Made by a program: the position numbers and the translations under genes
Notes under the pieces: model-generated
What the model was told of the DNA's origin: nothing
What the model saw: only the letters and a program-made list of their open reading frames with translations
Databases searched by the model: none
Shown here: positions 1 through 9,712 of the stretch, one piece after another
Position numbering within the stretch: position 1 is the first letter of the stretch
Layout: the number at the start of each line of letters is the position of its first letter
Assembly (NCBI GenBank): GCA_019637685.1
Contig: JAHBVF010000023.1
Location: forward strand, 49,758-113,757
Reading direction: 5' to 3'
Origin: Caldilineaceae bacterium
GTDB lineage: Bacteria > Chloroflexota > Anaerolineae > Caldilineales > Caldilineaceae
Length of the DNA stretch: 64,000 bases

Positions 1-2651
1 AAGTCTACGATTATCTGCGCCTGCTCTACGCCCGCATCGGCCAGCCCCACTGTCCGGAATGTGGCGACCCCATCACCCAGCAGACACCCCAACAGATCGT
101 CGATTCGATTACGGAGATGGAGGAGGGCACGCGCCTGCTGGTTCTGGCCCCGATTATCAAAGACCGCAAGGGCCACCACAAGACGCTCTTTGAGGGGCTG
201 CAGAGCCAGGGCTACGCGCGGGTGCGGGTGAACGGCGAAATCTTCGAGATGGAAGAAGTGCCAGAACTGGACCGGTACAAAACCCACACAATCGAAGTGG
301 TCATCGACCGGCTGGTTATTCGTCGCGAACGGCCTGATCCCGACAACCCGGATGAGATGCTTGCGGGCACGGATCAGATACGCCTGACCGATTCGGTGGA
401 GACGGCTCTGCGCTTGGGCGAGGGCGCGCTGATCATCTCCCACTACGAGCAGCAGCCGCCGGAAGGCAAACAGAACGGCGCGGCCACACAGGTGATGGTG
501 GACCGTATTTATAGTGAACATTTTGCTTGTGTGCGCTGCGGGCTGAGCTTCACTGAGATCGAACCCCGCACCTTCAGCTTCAACAGCCCGCACGGGGCCT
601 GCCCGGCCTGCGACGGGTTGGGCGTCTTGCAAGAGTTCGACCCGGAACTGATTCTGGATAGTAATCTAAGCATTGAAGAGGGCGCTATCATCCCCTGGAA
701 GCGGGGGACAAACGACGACAACGACGGGTACTATCTGCAACTGCTGCGGGCTGTGTGCAAACAGTTCAGCATCCCCACCCGTGTGCCTGTCGAGGAACTG
801 AGCCAGAAGCAGCGGGACGTGCTTCTCAATGGCCTGCCAGCCCGGCAGAAAGTGCTGGTGGAGTATCAGAATCAGCGGGGACACAGCCGGAGCTACGAGA
901 CCAACTACAGCGGCGTTGTGCCCAATCTGCAACGGCGCTACAACGAAACCGACAGCGACTGGATACGGGGCAAGCTGGAAGAGTACATGAGTGTGCGCCC
1001 CTGCCCCACCTGTCAAGGCAAGCGGCTGCGTCCCATGGCCCTGGCTGTGACAATTGGCGACAAAAATATCTACGATGTGACATCCATCCCGGTGGTGGAC
1101 GCGCTGGAATGGTTTCGACGGTTGGGCGGTGGGAACGGTCAGCCGCCCTTGCTGGGCAGCCGGGATATGCTCATCGCGCAGCAGGTGTTGAAGGAGATCG
1201 AGGCCCGGCTGGGATTTATGGTCAATGTGGGTCTGGACTATCTGACAATGAATCGCACAGCCGTCACCCTCTCCGGCGGTGAGTCCCAGCGGATCCGGTT
1301 GGCCACCCAAATCGGCAGCCAACTGATGGGTGTGCTCTATATTTTGGACGAGCCGAGTATCGGCCTGCATCAGCGGGACAACGCCCGGCTGATTGAAACC
1401 CTGCAAGGGATGCGAGACCTGGGCAATACGGTGCTGGTGGTGGAGCACGACGAGGACACAATCCGGGCGGCGGATTGGGTGGTGGATATGGGACCGGGCG
1501 CGGGGGAGCACGGGGGCGAGGTGGTTGTCTCCGCGGCCCAGGCCGAATTTCAGGCCGCGCCGCACAGTTTGACTGCACAATATATGCGGGGGGAAAGGCA
1601 GATTCCCACGCCCACAGAACGGCGCGAGGGCAATGGCAACCACCTCCTCATCACCGGCGCGGCCGAAAACAATCTGCGCGGGGTGGATGTGCGCATTCCT
1701 CTGGGCAAGTTTGTCGCTGTCACCGGTGTCAGCGGTAGCGGTAAATCCACACTGGTGGTCGAGGTGCTCTACAAACGGCTGGCCCAGCACTTCTATCGGG
1801 CCAAAGATCGACCCGGCAAGTATCAGACTCTGGAAGGCATGGAGTTTCTGGACAAAGTGATTGAGATCGATCAGGGGCCGATTGGCCGAACACCGCGCAG
1901 CAACCCGGCCACGTATGTGGGGCTGTTCACACCCATTCGCGACCTCTTTGCTGGGATGACCGAGGCCAAAACCCGTGGATACAAACCGGGCCGATTCAGC
2001 TTCAATGTCAAAGGTGGTCGCTGCGAGGCGTGCAAAGGAGACGGCATCATTCGCATCGAAATGCAATTTTTACCCGATGTCTATGTGCCGTGCGAGGAGT
2101 GCAAAGGCCGGCGCTACAACCGGGAGACGCTGGAGATCAAATTCAGCGGGAAGTCCATTGCCCAGGTGTTGGATATGTCTGTGGAAGAGGCTCTGGAATT
2201 CTTCAAGAATATTCCCCGCATTCGCAACAAACTGGAGACGCTGGACGCGGTGGGGTTGGGCTACATTCGTTTGGGCCAGTCCGCCACCACACTGTCCGGC
2301 GGTGAGGCCCAGCGTATCAAGCTGAGCAAGGAACTGAGCCGACGGGATACGGGCAATACTTTTTATATTCTGGACGAGCCGACGACGGGCCTACACTTTG
2401 AGGATGTGCGTAAACTGCTGGAAGTGCTCCACGCGCTGGTGGATCGGGGCAATACGGTGCTGGTCATCGAGCACAATCTGGATGTGATCAAAAACTGCGA
2501 TTGGCTGATCGATATGGGGCCGGAGGGCGGTGTAAAAGGTGGTCTGGTGATTGCCGAAGGCACGCCAGAGCAAGTGGCTTTGATCGAAAAGAGCTACACG
2601 GGCCACTTTTTGGCCCCTATGCTGGCGCGGTCTGTGGGTGTGCCCACATAG
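1..2651 (+). CDS. uvrA: Excinuclease ABC subunit A (UvrA), 5' end outside window
   Basis: UvrA is the damage-recognition ATPase of nucleotide excision repair and loads UvrB on lesions. The reading frame is open from base 3 and begins with residues matching the region after the first Walker A (VYDYLRLLYARIG, then a CPEC cysteine pair), so roughly the first 60-80 residues lie upstream. Visible features in order are a zinc-binding Cys cluster (CVRCG...CPACDG), the first ABC signature LSGGESQRI, the second Walker A GVSGSGKST, the second zinc motif (CEACKGDG...CEECKG), the second signature LSGGEAQRI and the Walker B LDEPTTGLH. The frame is intact to a TAG stop. The next gene is convergent, with only 19 bases between the stops. 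The family assignment is secure. Confidence 0.98.
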   Translation, partial: VYDYLRLLYARIGQPHCPECGDPITQQTPQQIVDSITEMEEGTRLLVLAPIIKDRKGHHKTLFEGLQSQGYARVRVNGEIFEMEEVPELDRYKTHTIEVVIDRLVIRRERPDPDNPDEMLAGTDQIRLTDSVETALRLGEGALIISHYEQQPPEGKQNGAATQVMVDRIYSEHFACVRCGLSFTEIEPRTFSFNSPHGACPACDGLGVLQEFDPELILDSNLSIEEGAIIPWKRGTNDDNDGYYLQLLRAVCKQFSIPTRVPVEELSQKQRDVLLNGLPARQKVLVEYQNQRGHSRSYETNYSGVVPNLQRRYNETDSDWIRGKLEEYMSVRPCPTCQGKRLRPMALAVTIGDKNIYDVTSIPVVDALEWFRRLGGGNGQPPLLGSRDMLIAQQVLKEIEARLGFMVNVGLDYLTMNRTAVTLSGGESQRIRLATQIGSQLMGVLYILDEPSIGLHQRDNARLIETLQGMRDLGNTVLVVEHDEDTIRAADWVVDMGPGAGEHGGEVVVSAAQAEFQAAPHSLTAQYMRGERQIPTPTERREGNGNHLLITGAAENNLRGVDVRIPLGKFVAVTGVSGSGKSTLVVEVLYKRLAQHFYRAKDRPGKYQTLEGMEFLDKVIEIDQGPIGRTPRSNPATYVGLFTPIRDLFAGMTEAKTRGYKPGRFSFNVKGGRCEACKGDGIIRIEMQFLPDVYVPCEECKGRRYNRETLEIKFSGKSIAQVLDMSVEEALEFFKNIPRIRNKLETLDAVGLGYIRLGQSATTLSGGEAQRIKLSKELSRRDTGNTFYILDEPTTGLHFEDVRKLLEVLHALVDRGNTVLVIEHNLDVIKNCDWLIDMGPEGGVKGGLVIAEGTPEQVALIEKSYTGHFLAPMLARSVGVPT

Positions 2652-2670
2652 GCAGCTTGAACGAGCGTGA

Positions 2671-5559
2671 CTAGCCGGATGGTTGCCAGGAAATTGGGGC
2701 AGGGGCTATACCACCCAGCAGGGAAATGGCTCCCGTCGGCTGTTGAGAGCCGTCCTCAGCTTCGAAATCGCCCAGGGCAATGGCAGATTGGGGATCGATT
2801 GCGATAAGTTCCTGAATGAATGCATCCGCAATAAATGGGTCAAACTGTTTTCCCGCGCATCTCTGCAATTCCGCGATGACCTGTTCCCGTGAATAGCTCT
2901 CTTTGTACGGGCGGGTGGCGGCCATGGCTTCGGCCGCGTCACACACGGCCAGAATCCGGGCTTCCAGAGGGATTTCCTCGCCTTTCAAGCCATCGGGATA
3001 GCCTGTCCCGTCCCAGCGTTCGTGGTGATAGCGCACAAATGGGGCCAGATGGCTCAACCCGCGCATTGTATCCAACAGATTGCCGCCCAGCGGTGCATGT
3101 TTTTTGACTTGCTCATACTCCTCTGCTGTCAGGGAACTGGGCTTCAGCAATATCTTCTCCGGCACACCCAATTTGCCGATGTCGTGCAGCATGGCGGCCC
3201 AGCGTAGGTTTTCCAACTGCTGCGCGTCAAATTCACAGTGCCGGCCTATGGCCATTGCATATTCGGCGACGTGGAGTGCGTGACCGGATGTCTCAGGGTC
3301 TCGGGCATCGATAATCTTTGCCAACATCGCCAGCAGTTCCATATTCAGATTGTAAATAGCCTCACTCGCCCGCTCCACCTCCCCATTGGCGGTTTGCAGT
3401 TCTTCATTCATCCGATGCAATTCAGCCACACTGGCTTCTGTGCGTTCCACATACATTTTTTGGGATTGATGGATGAGCAGAACCGGAAGAGCGAACCCAA
3501 CCACCCCCCACAGATCGAGCAGGGCATATGCCAGGGCGACAAAGACGCTCATCACCGCCATAATGGCATAATGGAGCAGAAGCCAGGAGAATTGCTCGCG
3601 CCAGATTCTAACGACATTGCCCCGATCCTTCAACGCAATGGCCCCCGCGACCAGACCGCTTTCCACAAGGAAGTAGGGGACCGATGCGATCACACACAGT
3701 GTGCCCCACTGGATTGTATAGGCTGGCTCGATGGGGAAGGCGGCAAGTTTGAAGAGCAGGGCAGGAATGATACCGGCCCAAATATGGATTGACCAATTGA
3801 AGGCTGCACGATAAAACGGAGATTTTTGTCGTATGTAGTGGGTGAGTGTTATGGCTGTACTGGCGGCGATGACACCCGGCAGACCTGTCAGCAACAGCGC
3901 TGCCAGAATGACAGTGGCCGACGCCGAGACTGTGGATTTGACATACATCTTGACGTTGAGAGACTCGGCCAGCACAGACAGAACGGCAAAGGTCAGAAGG
4001 GTGGTCAGGGGCCATTCGTTGCTGCTGAACAACGCCCACAGCGTGGCCGCAACACCACCTGAGATGGCAAGAAAAATATATATTTTGAGAAAAGGGTGTT
4101 CAGAATTTGGCAGGTCAAGCGGGATCGGGGGTATCCCCGCGGCCGCGGGTTTTTTGGGCCGCTTATCAGGACCGGCAGCCAAAGCTACTGCCACTTTTTG
4201 CGGGATATAAGCATCGGTTGTTTTTGTGGAATTGGTAAAACCAGACATTGGGGCAACAGGCTGGTCAGATACCCTCCCCTCTACTTGCGTGCCTTCAGGC
4301 CCGCGTGATTTTCGATCTGCTTCCCTTCCGTGTTCCAGCCGGAAAGAATGGGGCACATCCACAGCACAGACAACCTGGTTGCGTCCCCGATACTTGGCCT
4401 GATAAAGAGCCACATCTGCCTCGTGGATCAGGTCGTCCATGGTTTCGCCGTTATCGGGCATGGCAGCGATGCCCATGCTTATGGTCGCGTGGACTGTCGC
4501 ACTGGTATTGGGTGCCTCGAAGTCTGTCTCTGCCACCAGTCTGCGCAACTTCTCTGCGATTGTGCTGGCAACTTGGGCGGTGGTGTTGGGAAGAACAATC
4601 GCGTATTCCTCGCCGCCAAAGCGGGCGGCAATGTCGTAATCTCCCGTTTCGGCGCGCAGAATTTTGGCAATGCCCGCGATTACATTGTCGCCGGCCAAGT
4701 GGCCGAATGTGTTGTTGATGTCCCGCAGCAAGTCGAGATCAGCCATAATAATCGAGATGGGCCGGTTGAAGCGTTTGGCAAGAAGAAGCTCTTCCTGAAA
4801 GCGCTCTTTGAAATGGCGGGAATTGATCAGCCCCGTCTTCTCGTCGGTGCGCGCCTGTTGCTGCAACTGGGGAACCTTCATAGCCTGGAACATCAGCCCC
4901 AGAGGAGCCAGCGCCGGGATAACCAGCCAGGGCGAATAGTCCCATAAAACGGCAAAGACATAACCGACCGCCAGCATAGCCACGTCCGGGGCGAGTACCT
5001 CCATACTCCACATGCGGGATTCGCTCCAACGGATGCCCCGTGCCAATAGCAAAACCAGCCCAATCAAAAAATGATTGATCACCGCGTAGGCGGTTATACC
5101 TGCCAAACCGGCTAGGAAGTCAGCTGGTATGGATATGGGAAGATTTACAGGAAGATAAACGAGCGTATAAAAGAGGGCATGGGCACTTAGACCAGCAATC
5201 TGGTGGGTGGCAATGTTGAAAGGCTGGATATACCAGACAGGCAGATAGTAGCTGTTTGTCAGCCGTTTGTGTGCCCATTCCAACAGGTGGGGAATGAACA
5301 CCAACAGGATGAACAGCTTTGGGGGGAGAAGGATGGCACCCGCAAAAAATGGGGCGAGATGGGGCGTATAGGTTTGCTTGCCAAACCGGGCTTCCATGAA
5401 CTGGGTCATGCAGGCCAGGATGAGCAGCAGACCAAAAACAGGCCAGTCTGACTGGGAGGTGGGGTATACGGGTGCGATCAGTGCCATCATTGTGAGTGCA
5501 AAGCCGAAAACTGCCCATACATAGGCCCACGCGCGTAGGGAAAGCGACGAATGCTCCAT
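2671..5559 (-). CDS. Membrane GGDEF / HD-GYP dual-domain cyclic-di-GMP protein
   Basis: This 962-residue protein joins two membrane sensor modules to two c-di-GMP domains. About six hydrophobic segments (residues 10-225) precede a GGDEF domain (about 238-400) with the intact active-site variant GGEEY near 315. After a polar linker (about 400-490) comes a second block of membrane segments (about 500-690), a coiled-coil stretch (around 700-740) and an HD-GYP domain. The HD-GYP domain shows HDIGKLG, HHERWDGTGYPDG and the downstream helix motifs. It therefore carries residues for both making and breaking c-di-GMP. The layout TM-GGDEF-TM-HD-GYP looks like a fusion of two proteins. It is convergent with uvrA and its promoter should lie in the large gap to the right. 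Confidence 0.93.
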   Translation of the reverse strand: MEHSSLSLRAWAYVWAVFGFALTMMALIAPVYPTSQSDWPVFGLLLILACMTQFMEARFGKQTYTPHLAPFFAGAILLPPKLFILLVFIPHLLEWAHKRLTNSYYLPVWYIQPFNIATHQIAGLSAHALFYTLVYLPVNLPISIPADFLAGLAGITAYAVINHFLIGLVLLLARGIRWSESRMWSMEVLAPDVAMLAVGYVFAVLWDYSPWLVIPALAPLGLMFQAMKVPQLQQQARTDEKTGLINSRHFKERFQEELLLAKRFNRPISIIMADLDLLRDINNTFGHLAGDNVIAGIAKILRAETGDYDIAARFGGEEYAIVLPNTTAQVASTIAEKLRRLVAETDFEAPNTSATVHATISMGIAAMPDNGETMDDLIHEADVALYQAKYRGRNQVVCAVDVPHSFRLEHGREADRKSRGPEGTQVEGRVSDQPVAPMSGFTNSTKTTDAYIPQKVAVALAAGPDKRPKKPAAAGIPPIPLDLPNSEHPFLKIYIFLAISGGVAATLWALFSSNEWPLTTLLTFAVLSVLAESLNVKMYVKSTVSASATVILAALLLTGLPGVIAASTAITLTHYIRQKSPFYRAAFNWSIHIWAGIIPALLFKLAAFPIEPAYTIQWGTLCVIASVPYFLVESGLVAGAIALKDRGNVVRIWREQFSWLLLHYAIMAVMSVFVALAYALLDLWGVVGFALPVLLIHQSQKMYVERTEASVAELHRMNEELQTANGEVERASEAIYNLNMELLAMLAKIIDARDPETSGHALHVAEYAMAIGRHCEFDAQQLENLRWAAMLHDIGKLGVPEKILLKPSSLTAEEYEQVKKHAPLGGNLLDTMRGLSHLAPFVRYHHERWDGTGYPDGLKGEEIPLEARILAVCDAAEAMAATRPYKESYSREQVIAELQRCAGKQFDPFIADAFIQELIAIDPQSAIALGDFEAEDGSQQPTGAISLLGGIAPAPISWQPSG

Positions 5560-6397
5560 ATGATTGGTTCCTCTAACCCTCTCTATCTCCTGCTTTATCC
5601 GCTGTATAACTATAGACGAACAGTAGGCAAACTGCTTCGTGCATTTGTCCTGATCCGTTGGGAAAAGGGCAGAAACAAGCCTGAAAATGCTGTTCTCAAG
5701 CTTGCCACACCTTACCGATTTGTTGGCGGCGGCACAGATTTGATTCTGACTGTATTGCGGGAAATTTGCAAATTGACTTCCTGTGATGCCTTCATCGAGC
5801 TGCTGACTGGCGACAATCCATCAAAGCTGACCCAACCTGCTGCCCAATAATGACCACATCAAATCTGTTGGCTGTGTCATAGTAGTGGATATCGGTTTGA
5901 TCGCAAAACTCGTGCTGGCAACAATATTTGATTACGTTAATATTCCACCTTTTGGCGCCCCCAACCCGTGGGCAGATTTGTCCAAGCTGGATCAGCACGC
6001 GGTTGACCAGATGGTAGAGACAGGGCAGGCAGCCGACGGCATCCGGAACGAAAAATGTTGCGCGGGAACAGAGCGCTTACCGCCTGTTCTCCCACTGAGT
6101 CCCGGTGGCACACATAGGCATCGGGATGGTAGAATGTGAACAGTTACGCACGGACTGATGTGGCTGGAACCCTTCTCTATTGTTGGTCCAAGCAATGAGC
6201 CAACGATTTGTCATCCATTTCCATTGCTCTTGTGGTGTGATAATTGGTCCTTTCTAATCCAACCGGCCTACGCAGCAATCCACAAAACCACGTACGCCCT
6301 TGCGTCAGGACTCTAACTATACGCCATTTCTGCAAGGAATGACGTAGTTCGTGAGTACTATTTCGTTAAGTTACCCTTACTATTATTGGAGACTTTT
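5560..6397. other. 838-base intergenic region, no recognisable gene
   Basis: This gap separates the divergent c-di-GMP gene and the LLM oxidoreductase gene, so it should hold both promoters. Short open frames on either strand (up to 99 codons) show no motif, ribosome site or family resemblance, and the composition is more AT-rich and less codon-like than that of the flanks. A degenerate gene cannot be excluded. A usable Shine-Dalgarno (GGAG at 6388-6391) lies just before the LLM start. I see no tRNA-like or riboswitch-like fold. Confidence 0.5.
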
Positions 6398-7282
6398 ATG
6401 CAATTTGGTGTTGTCTTTCCGCAAACAGAAATCGGTGATGACCCCATTGCCATCCGCGACTACGCCCAGACGGCTGAGGGGCTGGGTTTTGACTATTTAC
6501 TGGCCTTTGATCACGTGATTGGGGCCAACCCCGACCGGCCCGGCGGTTGGGCCAACCGACCCTACGACTACAACTCAATGTTCCATGAACCCTTTGTCCT
6601 CTTCGGCTATCTGGCAGGGCTGACGGAACGCATTCGCTTTGTGACAGGAATTCTCATTTCGCCCCAGCGCCAGACTGTTTTGCTGGCGAAGCAGGCCGCT
6701 GCCGTGGATGTGCTCTCCCGCGGGCGTCTGACACTGGGCATCGGCGTGGGCTGGAATGAAGTGGAGTACACCGCGCTCAACGAGGATTTCCGCACCCGGG
6801 GACGGCGTCAGGCAGAGCAGGTGGACGTGTTGCGTGCCCTGTGGACCCAACGGCTTGTCAACTTCGAGGGCCAATACCACACTATTCCCGATGCGGGTCT
6901 CTATCCCCTGCCCGTGCAACAGCCCATCCCCATCTGGTTTGGCGGCGGTTCCCAGGCAACCCTGCGCCGTATGGCTCGGCTGGGGGATGGCTGGATGACG
7001 AATGCAGGGAATATCGACCAGCTCAGCCGTGGGCTTGCTACCCTGCGCGGCTATATCACCGACGCGGGCCGGGACCCCGCGGCCTTTGGCGTTGATTTCC
7101 GCATTGACCTGCGCCGGGATCCGGAGGAAGAGTGGCCGGGGATGATTGAACGCCTGGCCGCGTTGGGTGTCAGCCACATCAGTATCAACACAATGAACCG
7201 CGGTCTGGTCGGCGCAGCGGCCCACTTGGAAGTGGTGCAGCGCTTTGCCCATGCGATGGGAGGGTACTCGCAGCAACAGTAA
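6398..7282 (+). CDS. LLM-class (luciferase-like) F420/FMN-dependent oxidoreductase
   Basis: The 294-residue product has the hallmarks of the luciferase-like monooxygenase TIM barrel. These are the N-terminal strand MQFGVVFPQTEIG, a central GRLTLGIGVGWNEVEY segment that contacts the flavin phosphate, and PIPIWFGGGSQ...RLGDGWM near residues 180-210. Most proteins of this length and pattern are coenzyme F420-dependent hydride-transfer enzymes. The substrate cannot be read from the sequence. I place the start at the ATG at 6398, six bases after GGAG. A TTG four codons upstream is possible but would overlap the ribosome site. The gene lies upstream of a sugar-isomerase-like gene, 252 bases away, so co-transcription is uncertain. 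Confidence 0.85.
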   Translation: MQFGVVFPQTEIGDDPIAIRDYAQTAEGLGFDYLLAFDHVIGANPDRPGGWANRPYDYNSMFHEPFVLFGYLAGLTERIRFVTGILISPQRQTVLLAKQAAAVDVLSRGRLTLGIGVGWNEVEYTALNEDFRTRGRRQAEQVDVLRALWTQRLVNFEGQYHTIPDAGLYPLPVQQPIPIWFGGGSQATLRRMARLGDGWMTNAGNIDQLSRGLATLRGYITDAGRDPAAFGVDFRIDLRRDPEEEWPGMIERLAALGVSHISINTMNRGLVGAAAHLEVVQRFAHAMGGYSQQQ

Positions 7283-7381
7283 GATTTCACAGAGAAGGTT
7301 GCAGCGAGAGGCCGCCCATCCGTCTCTCACTCTTTTGGATACAATTTGTAGGGATCAACGCGATGATGAAACAGAATTCAT

Positions 7382-7468
7382 AACGCAAAGAGGCAGAGAA
7401 TGGAAGACGCAAAGAGATGCATCTCTTCTTTATGGCTTTGTCCCTTTGCCCCTTTGCTCCTTTGCGTT
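7382..7468. repeat. Imperfect nested inverted repeat with AACGCAAAG / CTTTGCGTT ends
   Basis: The ends AACGCAAAG (7382-7390) and CTTTGCGTT (7460-7468) are exact inverted copies. A perfect 12-base palindrome GAGATGCATCTC sits at 7414-7425, and CTTTG/CAAAG words recur between. The whole can fold into one long imperfect hairpin between the LLM gene and the isomerase gene. The words resemble dispersed intergenic repeats common in large bacterial genomes. Copy number cannot be judged from this window. Confidence 0.6.
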
Positions 7469-7534
7469 GAAGACTGCATACGCCTGTTGATTTGAACACA
7501 ATTTTTGTACTCATGCCCCACCCGGAGAACACAG

Positions 7535-8416
7535 ATGCTGAAAAATGTACCGATCGGTTGCGGCCAGATTACCTGGCGCGGGCTGGATGAGAAGGCCGCT
7601 CTGGCTGATATTGCCGCGTCTGGTTATGCGGGCGCGCCGGCTGGTCCCAGCCAGGAACGCACCCCCGCACAAACCCTTGCCCTCTACGAAAGCTATGGCC
7701 TGCGCCCCGCGCCCGGTTATTTTGCCGCCGACTTCTGGAAAGCCGAGCAGGAAGCCGAGATTCTGGAACGGGCCCGGGTCTTTGCCGCGGCCAGCGCAGA
7801 ATTGGGCCTGACGGAAATGTATGTGGCTACCGGCGGCTTTGACCGGGATGTGATGGCCTCCGGCCGTACCCGGGCCGCGGCATCCGGCCACGTCACCCCG
7901 GCGGATGGGCTGAATGCTGCCGATTTCGGCCACTTTGCCGCCACCCTCAACCGGGTGGGAGAAATTACCCTGGCGGAAGGTGTGAAGAGCTGTTTCCACA
8001 ATCACGTGGGCAGCGTCATCGAAACAGGCGAGGAGATGGATCGTCTGCTGGCCGCCACCGACCCGGATGTGGTCTTTCTGGGGCCGGACACGGGCCACCT
8101 GGCCTGGGCGGGCGCGGATGTGCTGGGTTTCTTCCGACGCTACGCGGATCGCATCAAAACCGCGCACGTCAAAGATATCGACGAGGCTGTGCGCCAAGAG
8201 GGGGTGGCAAAGAAGTGGGACTACCGCACCTTTTCCGAGCACGGCATCTGGGCCGAGGTGGGCCACGGCGTCATCGACTTCCCCGCGATCTTCCAGATTC
8301 TGGCGGACGCCGGCTTTGACGGCTGGATAATTGTGGAGACGGATGTGACTCAACTGGCATCGCCGTTGGAAAGCGCGCGGGTGAGTCGGGCGTACCTGAG
8401 GGGATTGGGGCTGTAA
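7535..8416 (+). CDS. Sugar phosphate isomerase/epimerase, IolE-like TIM barrel
   Basis: A 293-residue AP-endonuclease-2-type TIM barrel close to inosose dehydratase/xylose isomerase-like enzymes. Signature segments are the N-terminal IGCGQITWRG, a metal-ligand loop CFHNHVGSVIET, FLGPDTGHLAWAG (Asp and His ligands), IKTAHVKDID, the EVGHGVIDF loop and a final IIVETDVTQ with the last Glu. This acidic/His set binds a divalent metal in the family. The start ATG at 7535 is preceded by GGAG with a seven-base gap. An earlier in-frame start at 7505 lacks a ribosome site. The gene is followed by a broken Gfo/Idh/MocA gene, a common partner in inositol or sugar catabolism. The substrate is unknown. Confidence 0.85.
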   Translation: MLKNVPIGCGQITWRGLDEKAALADIAASGYAGAPAGPSQERTPAQTLALYESYGLRPAPGYFAADFWKAEQEAEILERARVFAAASAELGLTEMYVATGGFDRDVMASGRTRAAASGHVTPADGLNAADFGHFAATLNRVGEITLAEGVKSCFHNHVGSVIETGEEMDRLLAATDPDVVFLGPDTGHLAWAGADVLGFFRRYADRIKTAHVKDIDEAVRQEGVAKKWDYRTFSEHGIWAEVGHGVIDFPAIFQILADAGFDGWIIVETDVTQLASPLESARVSRAYLRGLGL

Positions 8417-8600
8417 ATGATCTGATGCGTACTGCGTAAGCAGTGACATTGGGGGCACTGACTGTCATGGATTTTGAGTGAAGCCCACTTGTTCGTCGTC
8501 CTATGAAGTATCTGATAGAGACATCGCACCTGACCTACGCAGCACGCATCACGCAGCAACACCACAAAAAACTATTCGCTTCCAAAGGAGATTTACCCCT

Positions 8601-9650
8601 ATGACCACTCCCTATCGCGTCGGATTTATCGGCTGTGGCCGCCCCTGGAAGAGCGAGGGTGCGTCGGGTTTTGGCATGTCCAATGCCCACGCTGATGGCT
8701 ACAACGCGTCGCCCGATGCCAAAATTGTGGCCCTGGCCGACATTGTGGAGGAAAATGCCCTGGCTTTTCAGGCGCGCAACGGCGGCGACGAAATCTACAC
8801 CGATTATCACGAAATGCTGGCCCAGGCCGACCTGGACATTGTGAGCATCAGCACCTGGCCCCATCTCCACGCGCCGATGGTGCTGGACTGTGCAAGAGCC
8901 GGGGTGAAGGCCATCCACTGCGAAAAACCCATGGGCATTGCCTACGGCGAGTGCCTGGAAATGGTGCGGGTCTGCCAGGAGAACGGCGTGCAGCTCACCT
9001 TCAACCACCAGCGGCGCTTTGGCACACCCTTTCAAAAGGCCCGCCGGTTGTTGCAGGAAGGGGCCATCGGCGACTTGCAGCAGATCCAGAGCTATTGCCC
9101 CAATCTCTACGACTGGGGAACCCACTGGTTCGATATGCAATTTTTCTACAACGACGAGACGCCCGCCGAATGGGTCATCGGCCAGTTCGACATCCGGGGC
9201 AGCCACCGGGTCTTCGGCGCGCTGATCGAAGGCCACGGCCTCAGTCACATTCAGTTTGCCAACGGCGTGCAGGGGATGCTCATCACCGGCCAGGGCGCGG
9301 GCAAACAGATGGTCAACCGGCTGCTGGGCAGCGAGGGAATGATCGAAGTCGGCGTCAGCCCGGAGATTCCCCTGCGCATGTGGGGCAAAGGCCAGATGAT
9401 GGACGACGATTGACACGGGCGGCGAGGTATCCACGGTGACCAGAATGTGAAGCGGGCATGCTGACCCATCGACGCGCTCAAAACCGGCCGGGAGCCGGAA
9501 CTGGCGGGCCGCCGCGCGTTGCAAGCCACGGAAGTCATCTTTGCCACCTATGAATCCAGCCGCCGCCGGGCGCGGGTCGATCTGCCGATGACAATTACCG
9601 ATCATCCGATGGTGGCGATGGTGGCCGAGGGTGTGATGGCGGAGGTGTAG
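8601..9650 (+). pseudogene. Gfo/Idh/MocA family oxidoreductase, broken near the 3' end
   Basis: The intact part (8601-9410) encodes the Rossmann domain (VGFIGCGRPW, DIVEENALAF), the HCEKPMG motif and the substrate-domain segment TFNHQRRFGTPF. A TGA at 9411 ends the frame at 270 codons, short for this family. Downstream in the same frame, after a second TGA at 9462, the usual C-terminus continues: IDALKTGREPELAGRRALQ, then ATYESSRRRARVDLPMTI, ending at TAG 9648-9650. Between 9411 and 9465 the family text hops frames: DTGGE in one, GIHGDQNVKR in another, GMLT in the third. Several small deletions therefore hit this stretch. Start ATG 8601 follows AAAGGAG. Either true decay or clustered sequence errors would explain it. 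Confidence 0.85.
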
Positions 9651-9668
9651 GAGATGTGCAGCCGTGCC

Positions 9669-9704
9669 GCGTGGGAGCGTTCAAACGTTTGAACGCTCCC
9701 ACGC
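9669..9704. terminator. 36-base perfect palindrome, likely bidirectional terminator
   Basis: Bases 9669-9686 are exactly complementary to 9687-9704 with no spacer (half-site GCGTGGGAGCGTTCAAAC). It sits between a plus-strand pseudogene end and a minus-strand gene end, which fits a shared terminator. A T-rich stretch (TTGTTGTT) follows on the plus side. Confidence 0.75.
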
Positions 9705-9712
9705 TTGTTGTT

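Noticed and set aside
666..2066. 466-codon open frame on the minus strand inside uvrA
   Set aside because: It is the antisense shadow of a high-GC coding gene. It has no motif, no ribosome site and a His/Gln-rich random composition.
5551..6139. Two small plus-strand open frames (99 and 84 codons) in the large gap
   Set aside because: They lack ribosome sites and motifs, and the first overlaps the start of the c-di-GMP gene on the other strand.
9411..9464. Second possible selenoprotein: TGA codons inside the Gfo/Idh/MocA gene
   Set aside because: The family sequence between the two TGAs shifts frame more than once, so read-through would not restore the protein. Deletions explain it better.
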